NCBI GenBank assembly: GCA_041746975.1
Contig: JBGTGB010000089.1
Span: forward strand, 1 to 23,843
Origin: Haliea sp041746975
GTDB lineage: Bacteria > Pseudomonadota > Gammaproteobacteria > Pseudomonadales > Halieaceae
Length of the DNA stretch: 23,843 nucleotides
Direction of reading: 5' to 3'
Below, piece by piece: positions 8,349-13,976 of this stretch. A model generated the notes under the pieces. It did no database searches and was not told the origin of the DNA. It was given only the letters and a program-made list of their open reading frames with translations. The translations under genes were made by a program, and so were the position numbers. The stretch's first letter is position 1. Each line of letters starts with the position of its first letter.

Positions 8349-8810
8349 TCAGCTGATGGCGCGGAACAGCAACATCATGCGGCGAGTGCGGGTCAATTCT
8401 TCCAGTATCTGCCGCGGGTCAGTGCTCTCGAACATGAAATTTGAGAAGCCGGGCAGCAGGGACACGTTGATGCCGTCCAGGTCGACGAACCCCATAACCC
8501 AATCCGGGAATTCGCGCTCCGCGACTGGCGTCTGGTACAACACTTCCACCCGCTGGTGTCGAGGGTCCTTGCGAATCAACTCGAACAGCGCGAGCACCGC
8601 GGGCTTGCAGCCCTCGATCACCTGAAAGAAGGACTGCTCCCGATGCATCAGGCAACCGGTGATGTCCAGCGAGCGATTGCGGTCGCGAGCCGTATTCAGC
8701 AGCCGGATCAGGCCGGCCGCGCCCAGTGCACGGGTCTCTGTGCTGCTGTATCCGAGCTGGTAAAGCGTTTCCGTGCTGCTGCCCTCATCTCGATCGAATG
8801 CATATACCAT
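8349..8810 (-). CDS. BLUF-domain blue-light sensor (short, stand-alone)
   Basis: FAD-binding blue-light photoreceptor of 153 residues, consisting almost entirely of one BLUF domain. The photoactive residues are visible and fall at the residue numbers known from AppA of Rhodobacter sphaeroides: Tyr21 (QLGYSS), Asn45 (DRNRS), Gln63 in SFFQVIEG, Trp104 and Met106 in FPDWVMGF. DPRH (82-85) is also typical. The C-terminal 45 residues form the usual capping helices. There is no output domain (no EAL, GGDEF, cyclase or cobalamin/heme domain), so it must act through a protein partner. It is divergent from acsF and sits next to a cluster with ppsR, which suggests control of photopigment genes, perhaps by antagonising PpsR as AppA does; that is inference. 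The ATG has no good Shine-Dalgarno. Two cysteines (53, 68) are present. Confidence 0.93.
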   Translation of the reverse strand: MVYAFDRDEGSSTETLYQLGYSSTETRALGAAGLIRLLNTARDRNRSLDITGCLMHREQSFFQVIEGCKPAVLALFELIRKDPRHQRVEVLYQTPVAEREFPDWVMGFVDLDGINVSLLPGFSNFMFESTDPRQILEELTRTRRMMLLFRAIS

Positions 8811-8895
8811 TGGTGCTGCGCCCCCTGGCGCCTGCCGTCATCCGCTTCAATATCAATGCACCTGACGATGAGCGCATAAGCCTATTGCTTCATGG

Positions 8896-8923
8896 AGTAT
8901 AGTAAACTATTCTTTACATTCAA
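8896..8923 (-). promoter_or_regulatory. Candidate promoter of the BLUF gene
   Basis: On the minus strand TTGAAT (8923-8918) is followed after 16 bp by TATACT (8901-8896), predicting a start near 8889 and a leader of about 80 nt. It overlaps the candidate acsF promoter and the weaker PpsR-like site at 8901-8918, so the two divergent genes probably share regulation. Confidence 0.4.
8901..8918. promoter_or_regulatory. Weak PpsR/CrtJ-like site (AGT-N12-ACA)
   Basis: AGTAAACTATTCTTTACA differs by one base from the TGT-N12-ACA consensus and has the usual AT-rich centre. It lies 7 bp from the perfect site at 8926-8943 and covers the spacer and one edge base of the -10 element of the candidate BLUF promoter. 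PpsR/CrtJ often binds pairs of sites; here the pair is imperfect both in one half site and in spacing (8 bp at the other two loci). Confidence 0.4.
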
Positions 8924-8941
8924 GTTGTAATTTTTTATAGA
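8913..8941 (+). promoter_or_regulatory. Candidate acsF promoter
   Basis: TTTACA (8913-8918), a 17-bp spacer and TATAGA (8936-8941) form a sigma70-like promoter directed at acsF, with a predicted start near 8948 and a leader of about 47 nt ending in the AAGGAG ribosome binding site at 8982-8987. The -10 element lies inside the TGT-N12-ACA site, a position suited to repression. Confidence 0.5.
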
Positions 8942-8943
8942 CA
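8926..8943. promoter_or_regulatory. PpsR/CrtJ operator (TGT-N12-ACA) at acsF
   Basis: TGTAATTTTTTATAGACA matches the known PpsR/CrtJ consensus TGT-N12-ACA exactly, with an AT-rich interior. It covers the -10 region of the candidate acsF promoter. ppsR itself is encoded about 5 kb away, so the cognate regulator is present. Confidence 0.7.
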
Positions 8944-8994
8944 CTGCAATCGATTCTCCGCTGGATGACGCTTCCGAGCGCAAGGAGCCCCGCC

Positions 8995-10056
8995 ATGAGC
9001 CAAACGGCCACCCAACCCGGCAACAGCACCACCGAACAGGCCGTCGCCGATACCCTGCTCGCACCACGGTTCTATCGTACAGACTACAAGGCTTTGGGCA
9101 AGCTGGATATTGAACCCGTGCGCGCGGAGTGGGACGCCATGATGGCGGAATTCGAACGCGATGAGAACCGGGGCCACTTCCGCAAGGCTATTGACTACGA
9201 AGCCAACCCGATAAACATGTCGCCAGAGCTGCACGACGAATTCCTCGACTTCCTGGTTAGCTCGGTCACCTCGGAATATTCAGGCTGTGTGCTCTACCAG
9301 GAGATCAACAAGCATGTCGACAACCCCGATCTGGCCGCGTTGATGGCCTACATGGCGCGGGATGAATCCCGCCACGCGGGGTTTATCAACAAGGCCCTGA
9401 ACCACCTCGGCGTAGCGGTGGACCTTGGCTTCCTGAAGCGGTCCAAGAATTACACTTTCTTCAAGCCAAAATACATCTACTACGCCACCTACCTCTCGGA
9501 GAAAATAGGCTACGCACGCTATATCACCATCTACCGTCACCTGGAGCGTCACCCCGAGCACCGCTTCCACCCCATCTTCAACTGGTTCCAGGAATGGTGT
9601 AACGACGAGTATCGCCACGGCGAGGCTTTCGCCCTGATCATGCGCGCCAATCCCCACCTGCTTGAGGGTGGCAATAAACTGTGGATCAAGTTCTTCCTGG
9701 TCGCCGTCTACGCCACCATGTACGTGCGCGACCATACTCGCCCCCAGCTATACCAGGCCCTGGGCATGGATCCAACGGAATTTGACTATCGCGTGTTCGA
9801 CATCACCACCGAAATTACCCGGCAGGTGTTCCCCCTGACCCTTGATACCGACAACCCGACCTTCCGCCGCTGCCTGGAGCGCCTGCGCGAGCTGAATATC
9901 GCCACCCTCGCCGCGCGAGAGCAGGGCGGGCTGATCGGGGGCTGCAAACGCGCCGCTATCACCGTCGCCTCAGCGCTGACCTTTGTCAGGCTCTACCTGC
10001 TGCCGACACAGCGCAATGACCTCCCCGACGAAGTGCGCATGGCGCCGGCCTGGTAG
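8995..10056 (+). CDS. acsF: Mg-protoporphyrin IX monomethyl ester oxidative cyclase (AcsF)
   Basis: Diiron enzyme that uses O2 to form the isocyclic ring E, converting Mg-protoporphyrin IX monomethyl ester to protochlorophyllide. The 353-residue product shows the ferritin-like iron ligands: Glu94 region (SEYSG), DESRH at 123-127 (Glu124, His127) and NDEYRHGE at 203-210 (Glu205, His208). FYRTDY near residues 27-32 is a hallmark of AcsF N-termini. The ATG at 8995 is chosen because AAGGAG lies 7 bases upstream; an in-frame ATG at 8965 has no such signal. It is divergent from the BLUF gene and convergent with the small membrane protein gene after bchP. Beta- and gammaproteobacterial AcsF of the Rubrivivax type is known to act without Ycf54 or BciE, and neither gene is visible here. 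The PpsR-type operator in its promoter suggests repression under high oxygen or light. Confidence 0.97.
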   Translation: MSQTATQPGNSTTEQAVADTLLAPRFYRTDYKALGKLDIEPVRAEWDAMMAEFERDENRGHFRKAIDYEANPINMSPELHDEFLDFLVSSVTSEYSGCVLYQEINKHVDNPDLAALMAYMARDESRHAGFINKALNHLGVAVDLGFLKRSKNYTFFKPKYIYYATYLSEKIGYARYITIYRHLERHPEHRFHPIFNWFQEWCNDEYRHGEAFALIMRANPHLLEGGNKLWIKFFLVAVYATMYVRDHTRPQLYQALGMDPTEFDYRVFDITTEITRQVFPLTLDTDNPTFRRCLERLRELNIATLAAREQGGLIGGCKRAAITVASALTFVRLYLLPTQRNDLPDEVRMAPAW

Positions 10057-10088
10057 ACCACAGGCAACGCACCCGCCGCTCAGCCAGC

Positions 10089-10361
10089 TCAGCCAGGGGG
10101 CGCCGCTTGCCAGCGCTGGCGTAAATCCAGTAGATGGGCCAGCAGGGACGTCGCCAGCGCCAATGCCAGCCACAGCCATGACGCCTGCCCCAGGGCCAGG
10201 CGCAGCGCCAGTAGAAGTGAGGCACCCGCCAATAGATTGGGCAGCAGCGCCGCCAGGGGCGGTGCGCCACGGGACCGCAGCAGGTGCAGGAGGAGAACTT
10301 CCAGTGCTACCAGCGCCAGGATAAGATCGATCAGGCGACCGGACAGCAACAGCTCTGCCAT
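10089..10361 (-). CDS. Small hydrophobic membrane protein downstream of bchP, function unknown
   Basis: A 90-residue protein starting MAELLLSGRLIDLILALVAL, not recognised as a named family. It has about three membrane segments (roughly residues 8-28, 35-58 and 60-78), short charged turns (LLRSRGAPP and a C-terminal DLRQRWQ), and no cysteine. The ATG at 10361 lies 20 bp after the bchP stop on the same strand; longer versions would run into bchP and lack a better start. No strong ribosome binding site is visible, so translation may depend on bchP. The codon third positions are GC-rich like its neighbours, supporting real coding use. In several purple bacteria idi occupies the place after bchP; this protein is not an isopentenyl diphosphate isomerase. 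A role in anchoring late bacteriochlorophyll enzymes is possible but unsupported. It converges with acsF, leaving about 32 bp with no clear terminator. Confidence 0.68.
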   Translation of the reverse strand: MAELLLSGRLIDLILALVALEVLLLHLLRSRGAPPLAALLPNLLAGASLLLALRLALGQASWLWLALALATSLLAHLLDLRQRWQAAPPG

Positions 10362-10381
10362 GACCGTCAGGCCCGCCAGGA

Positions 10382-11596
10382 TCAGGTCCGGGCCAGACCC
10401 AGAAGGTGGGCCATATCCTTGAAGAAAATGCGCGCGTGCGCTACTGGCCGCGATCTTACCAGCCGCTTCTGCGTGTAGGCCTGCCAGGTAAGGAACTGCA
10501 CATCCGGGTCCTTGCACATGGTGACAAAGCGCTCCCGGCGCTTGTCGCTGGAATACCAGAAGCGCTGCATGATCCCGAGAATCCAGAACACCCTGCCGTG
10601 CTCGCGCAGGAATCGCTTGCGCGCCATGGCCAGGGCTCGCGGGTTGCCGCTGGCGAGAAATTCAGCGACGGACTGCGCCGCCAGGCGCCCACCCAGCATC
10701 GCGTAGTAAATACCCTCCCCAGACGCGGGCGCCACCACGCCGGCGGCATCTCCCGCCAACAGTACGTTGCGGCCGTCGTCCCAGCGCTTGAGCGGTTTCA
10801 GCGGGATGGGCGCGCCCTCCTTCCGCAGGGTCGCAGCCTGATCGAGGCCGGTGACCGACCGCAACATGGCCACCGCAGCGGGCGCTGAATAGTCGCGCTG
10901 GGCGCTGCCGGTGCCGATACTGACCTTGTCGCCATGGGGGAATACCCAGGCATAGAAATCAGGTGAAAGGCGGCCCTGGTACCAGACGTCGCAGCGGCTA
11001 CCGTCGAAGTCGTCCGCCCCGGCACTGGCGGCGGCGTCATTGGCCGCGGGGGCTGCCACAATCTCGTGATAGGCGAACACGCTCTTGATCTTGTCGGCAC
11101 CGGGCACGCACTGGCGCCCGACCTGGGAGCGGGCGCCGTCGGCACCAATGACCGCGCGGGCAGTGACCGTAACCATGCCACCCTGCCCCGACTTGTCGAG
11201 GTAGCTGATGCTCACCCGGCCATCCCCGGTCCGCGTGAGCGTCTTGAAGCTGCCCAGGCGCAATTCCGCGCCGGCATCGACTGCGCGCTGCCGCAGCCAG
11301 GGGTCGAAATCCTCGCGATTGACCATGCCGACGTAGGTACCGGCGATGGGCATGTCCACCCGCTGGCTGGCGGGCGAGATCATGCGCGCGGAGCTTATCC
11401 GCGCGACAATCAAATGCGGCGGGATATCAAAGTCCTCGATCAGGCGCGGAGGAATGGCACCGCCACAGGGCTTGATCCTGAAGGCGCGTTCCAGCAACAG
11501 GACCCGGACACCGCTGCGGGCCAGATCCGTTGCCGCGGTGGCTCCGGAGGGGCCGCCTCCGACTATAACCACATCAAATTCGTTGTCGGCACTCAT
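10382..11596 (-). CDS. bchP: Geranylgeranyl (bacteriochlorophyll) reductase BchP
   Basis: FAD-dependent reductase that saturates three double bonds of the geranylgeranyl tail to give the phytyl tail of bacteriochlorophyll a. The 404-residue product begins with a dinucleotide-binding fold (DVVIVGGGPSGATAA, residues about 8-22), then LLERAFRIKPCGGAIPPRL, a family signature containing the conserved CGG. A second FAD motif is in NVLLAGDAAGVVAPASGEGIYYAM. The ATG at 11596 is chosen because it is 4 bp past the stop of bch2 and is preceded by AGGAG at 11 bases; an in-frame ATG at 11644 would overlap bch2 by 44 bp. It is the fourth gene of the minus-strand group ppsR-bchG-bch2-bchP. Family identification is firm. 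Confidence 0.96.
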   Translation of the reverse strand: MSADNEFDVVIVGGGPSGATAATDLARSGVRVLLLERAFRIKPCGGAIPPRLIEDFDIPPHLIVARISSARMISPASQRVDMPIAGTYVGMVNREDFDPWLRQRAVDAGAELRLGSFKTLTRTGDGRVSISYLDKSGQGGMVTVTARAVIGADGARSQVGRQCVPGADKIKSVFAYHEIVAAPAANDAAASAGADDFDGSRCDVWYQGRLSPDFYAWVFPHGDKVSIGTGSAQRDYSAPAAVAMLRSVTGLDQAATLRKEGAPIPLKPLKRWDDGRNVLLAGDAAGVVAPASGEGIYYAMLGGRLAAQSVAEFLASGNPRALAMARKRFLREHGRVFWILGIMQRFWYSSDKRRERFVTMCKDPDVQFLTWQAYTQKRLVRSRPVAHARIFFKDMAHLLGLART

Positions 11597-11600
11597 CGGC

Positions 11601-12983
11601 TCAGACGCTCCTGTCCATGACATTGACCATGGCGATTTCGCCAAAGGAAGGTAGATCGCGCGGAGCCCGGACGGGGTCGCTGCGCAAGGCGGTCAACCCC
11701 AGCCAGGCGGCGACCAGGAAAACACCGGCTTCAACACTGAAGACCAGGCTGTAAGCGATGGCGGGTTGCTCCAGGACGTAGCGGGCAAGGTCGAAGGCCA
11801 CCGTGCCAACGAAGCCGCCAAGCCCAAAGGCAATTGCCTGGGCCGCGCCCCAGAGCCCCATCCGCAGTCCCTCGCGACGGGCCTGCCCGTGGCTGGCCAG
11901 CATCATCATCGAAGCGATCGCGGCTACCGCAAACGCGCCGTTGGCGACGCCAAGGACAAAGACGTTGCCGGCCAGGGGCCAACTGTCGGCGCGGAATCCG
12001 CCGTAGGCAATACCGGCAAGCGCCGCCGCTGACGCAAGGCAACCGCCCACCACCCAGCGGCGCAACACCAGCTCCCGGGCACTGCGGCCAAGGGAACCGG
12101 TGACCGCCACCAGGAGCATGCCCACCAGAACGCCGGAATACTGCACCCCCGATAACTGGGTCGATTCCCCCGGGGTCATGCCGAACACCATGCCGGCATA
12201 AGGTTCGAGAATCAGGTCCTGGGCGCTATACGCCAGCATCGAGACAAAGACGAACAGGGTAAAACGGCGAGCCTCGGTTTCCTGCCAGACGTCGGCGAGA
12301 GCGGCGCGAAAGCGGGGCATTCCCGCGGGTTCGGCAAGCATTGGCTCCGCGCCTGCGGTGACAACTATAGCCGGTGCCTGCGCTCGCCCTTCGAGACCGT
12401 GCAGAGCCAATAGCGTTACCAGCAGCGCACAGGCCGCAACCACCGTCGTCACCACAATCAGGCGCTCCGGGGAATAGGGGTCGAGGAAGTGCCCGGCCAG
12501 GCCCGCGGTCACCGCAAAGCCGGCAATCATCATGATCCAAACAATCGTCGCCGCCGCGGCCTTGCGCTGCGGCTCCACCCGCTTGGCCAGGAGAGTCAGC
12601 AGCGATGTTCCTGCCGAGCCGACGCCAAGGCCGATCAGGACGAAGCCCAGCACTGCCAGCGCGGTGCCCTGAGCGGTGGAGTGGGCCATCAGAGCCGTGG
12701 CCGCCGAGGCCAGAATACCGCCAGCGGCGAGCACACACATGCCGCCGATAATCCAGGGCGTGCGGCGACGGCCAACATCGGAACCGTAACCGAAATGGGG
12801 CCGCGACAGTTGCACGACATAATGCAGCGCGACCAGGATACCGGGGAGCATTGCCGGCAGGGCCAGCTCCACGACCATAACCCGGTTGAGGGTCGAGGTA
12901 GTCAGGACAATGATTGCGCCCAGCGCCGTCTGCACCAGGCCCAAGCGGACAATCCCAGTCCAGCCGAAATCGGATCCGTTCAC
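11601..12983 (-). CDS. PucC-family MFS protein (Bch2/LhaA-like), between bchG and bchP
   Basis: Twelve-helix membrane protein of 460 residues in the PucC/LhaA/Bch2 branch of the major facilitator superfamily. Visible signs are GLVQTALGAIIVLTTSTLNRVM at the N-terminus, the RPHFGYGSDVGRRRTPWI loop (after helix 2) that is typical for these proteins, and FEPYAG/EPYAGMVFGMTP-like sequence in the second half (LILEPYAGMVFGMTPGEST). In purple bacteria the copy between bchG and bchP is often annotated as the 44.5-kDa bacteriochlorophyll synthase chain (bch2, orf428). It is thought to help deliver pigment to light-harvesting or reaction-centre complexes rather than to transport small solutes. Its ATG overlaps the bchG stop by 4 bp and its stop is 4 bp before bchP, so the three are translationally linked. 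Exact function is uncertain. Confidence 0.9.
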   Translation of the reverse strand: MNGSDFGWTGIVRLGLVQTALGAIIVLTTSTLNRVMVVELALPAMLPGILVALHYVVQLSRPHFGYGSDVGRRRTPWIIGGMCVLAAGGILASAATALMAHSTAQGTALAVLGFVLIGLGVGSAGTSLLTLLAKRVEPQRKAAAATIVWIMMIAGFAVTAGLAGHFLDPYSPERLIVVTTVVAACALLVTLLALHGLEGRAQAPAIVVTAGAEPMLAEPAGMPRFRAALADVWQETEARRFTLFVFVSMLAYSAQDLILEPYAGMVFGMTPGESTQLSGVQYSGVLVGMLLVAVTGSLGRSARELVLRRWVVGGCLASAAALAGIAYGGFRADSWPLAGNVFVLGVANGAFAVAAIASMMMLASHGQARREGLRMGLWGAAQAIAFGLGGFVGTVAFDLARYVLEQPAIAYSLVFSVEAGVFLVAAWLGLTALRSDPVRAPRDLPSFGEIAMVNVMDRSV

Positions 12984-13897
12984 AGCGGGGTTCCGGCGAC
13001 AGTGCGCAGGGCCACGGCGCTAACCATCATGCCAAGGACATAGAGCATGACGCCGGTAGTGTTGTACCAGGGCGCCAGGCCGCGGGGATCACGCAGCAGG
13101 CGCAGCATGGCGGCCCACTGCAGGACCACCAGCAGCGCGATAACCAGGGCATAGACCCCCAGGCCCCAGGACCACAGCAGGCCGATAACCGCCAGCTGCG
13201 GCAGCGTCATGACCACGCAGGCTAGTCGCGCCGCCCGCTCGGGGCCCAGCTGCACGGGAATGGTGCGCACCCCGAGCTGGCGGTCACCGGCGAGGGATTT
13301 GAAGTCGTTGAGGGTCATGATGCCGTGGGCACCGAGGCTATAGAGCAATGCCAGCCACAGCACCGGCGCTGCAGGCATGGCCCCGCCGAGCATGACCGCG
13401 GTCCCGGTTATCCACGCCAGGCCTTCGTAGGACAGGCCGACTGCGGCATTGCCCCACCACCCGTTCAGCTTCAGCCTTAGCGGTGGCGCGCTGTAGGCCC
13501 AGGCGAGAAACAGGCCCAGTACCGTGGCCGCCAGCACCCAGGTTCCGAGCAGGGCAGCGACCAGGAGACACAGCAGAGACCAGGCCAGGGCGAAGTACCA
13601 GCCCCACTGCCCCGGGACCCTGCCCGAGGGGATGGGTCTACCGGGCTCATTGATGGCGTCCACTTCGCGATCAAACCAGTCGTTGATGATCTGGCTGGCA
13701 CCGCAGACCAGGGGCCCCGCAAGCAGGACACCGAAGACCAGCAACCACCAGCGGTCGGTCACCGGCACGCCGGACGCGACCACACCGCAGCCGAAAGCCC
13801 ACATCGGTGGAAACCAGGTGACCGGCTTCAGCAATTGCAGCAGGGCCGCAGGTTCAGGCAGGGGACGGGCAATAGCGGTATTGGTGCCGGGACTCAT
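12980..13897 (-). CDS. bchG: Bacteriochlorophyll synthase BchG
   Basis: Membrane prenyltransferase of the UbiA superfamily that esterifies bacteriochlorophyllide a with geranylgeranyl diphosphate. The 305-residue product carries both Asp-rich diphosphate/Mg-binding motifs: NDWFDREVD (72-80) and DFKSLAGDR (198-206). KPVTWFPPMWAF (24-35) is characteristic of BchG/ChlG. Eight to nine membrane helices are expected. The start at 13897 is fixed: the frame closes with TAA only three codons upstream and the conserved core begins by residue 18. No Shine-Dalgarno precedes it. The candidate promoter would place the transcription start at the A of this ATG, so the mRNA may be leaderless. Two PpsR-type sites overlap the promoter. 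It overlaps bch2 by 4 bp. Confidence 0.97.
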   Translation of the reverse strand: MSPGTNTAIARPLPEPAALLQLLKPVTWFPPMWAFGCGVVASGVPVTDRWWLLVFGVLLAGPLVCGASQIINDWFDREVDAINEPGRPIPSGRVPGQWGWYFALAWSLLCLLVAALLGTWVLAATVLGLFLAWAYSAPPLRLKLNGWWGNAAVGLSYEGLAWITGTAVMLGGAMPAAPVLWLALLYSLGAHGIMTLNDFKSLAGDRQLGVRTIPVQLGPERAARLACVVMTLPQLAVIGLLWSWGLGVYALVIALLVVLQWAAMLRLLRDPRGLAPWYNTTGVMLYVLGMMVSAVALRTVAGTPL

Positions 13898-13900
13898 TAC

Positions 13901-13918
13901 TGTAATTTAGTATTGACA
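13901..13918. promoter_or_regulatory. PpsR/CrtJ operator, proximal site at bchG
   Basis: TGTAATTTAGTATTGACA is an exact TGT-N12-ACA match starting 4 bp upstream of the bchG ATG. It contains the candidate -10 element of bchG. A second site lies 8 bp further upstream, the spacing known for cooperative CrtJ/PpsR binding. Confidence 0.75.
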
Positions 13919-13932
13919 CATGCCAGTGTCAA
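13904..13932 (-). promoter_or_regulatory. Candidate bchG promoter
   Basis: On the minus strand TTGACA (13932-13927) is separated by 17 bp from TAAATT (13909-13904). The -35 is consensus. The predicted start is at about 13897, the first base of the bchG ATG. The bchF promoter has exactly the same two hexamers and spacer length, which supports both. Confidence 0.6.
13913..13932. repeat. 20-bp perfect inverted repeat with TTGACA on both strands
   Basis: Seven-base arms TTGACAC and GTGTCAA flank the 6-bp centre ATGCCA. The repeat is formed by the inward halves of the two PpsR-type sites plus the gap between them, and puts a -35-like TTGACA on each strand. It could be a binding site of its own or simply a result of the paired-operator layout. 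Confidence 0.65.
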
Positions 13933-13944
13933 TTTATATTTACG
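13927..13944. promoter_or_regulatory. PpsR/CrtJ-like operator, distal site at bchG (TGT-N12-ACG)
   Basis: TGTCAATTTATATTTACG deviates from TGT-N12-ACA only in the last base. It is 8 bp from the exact site at 13901-13918. The distal bchF site has the same one-base deviation (ACG), which suggests a real variant rather than chance. Confidence 0.55.
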
Positions 13945-13976
13945 CCAATGAGACCAGCACTCCCGGGCGGGGACGC

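Noticed and set aside
8965..8994. Earlier in-frame ATG for acsF
   Set aside because: It lacks a ribosome binding site and would read through the AAGGAG that precedes the ATG at 8995.
10057..10088. Bidirectional terminator between acsF and the small membrane protein gene
   Set aside because: Only 32 bp, with small direct repeats of CAGCCAGCTC type but no stem followed by a T-run.
10362..10517. N-terminal extension of the small membrane protein into bchP
   Set aside because: The extra residues are bchP coding sequence in another frame and are not hydrophobic; the ATG at 10361 fits the end of bchP.
13950..13972. Possible rho-independent terminator after ppsR
   Set aside because: A short GC-rich hairpin (TCCC/GGGA) is present, but no T-run follows it on the ppsR strand.
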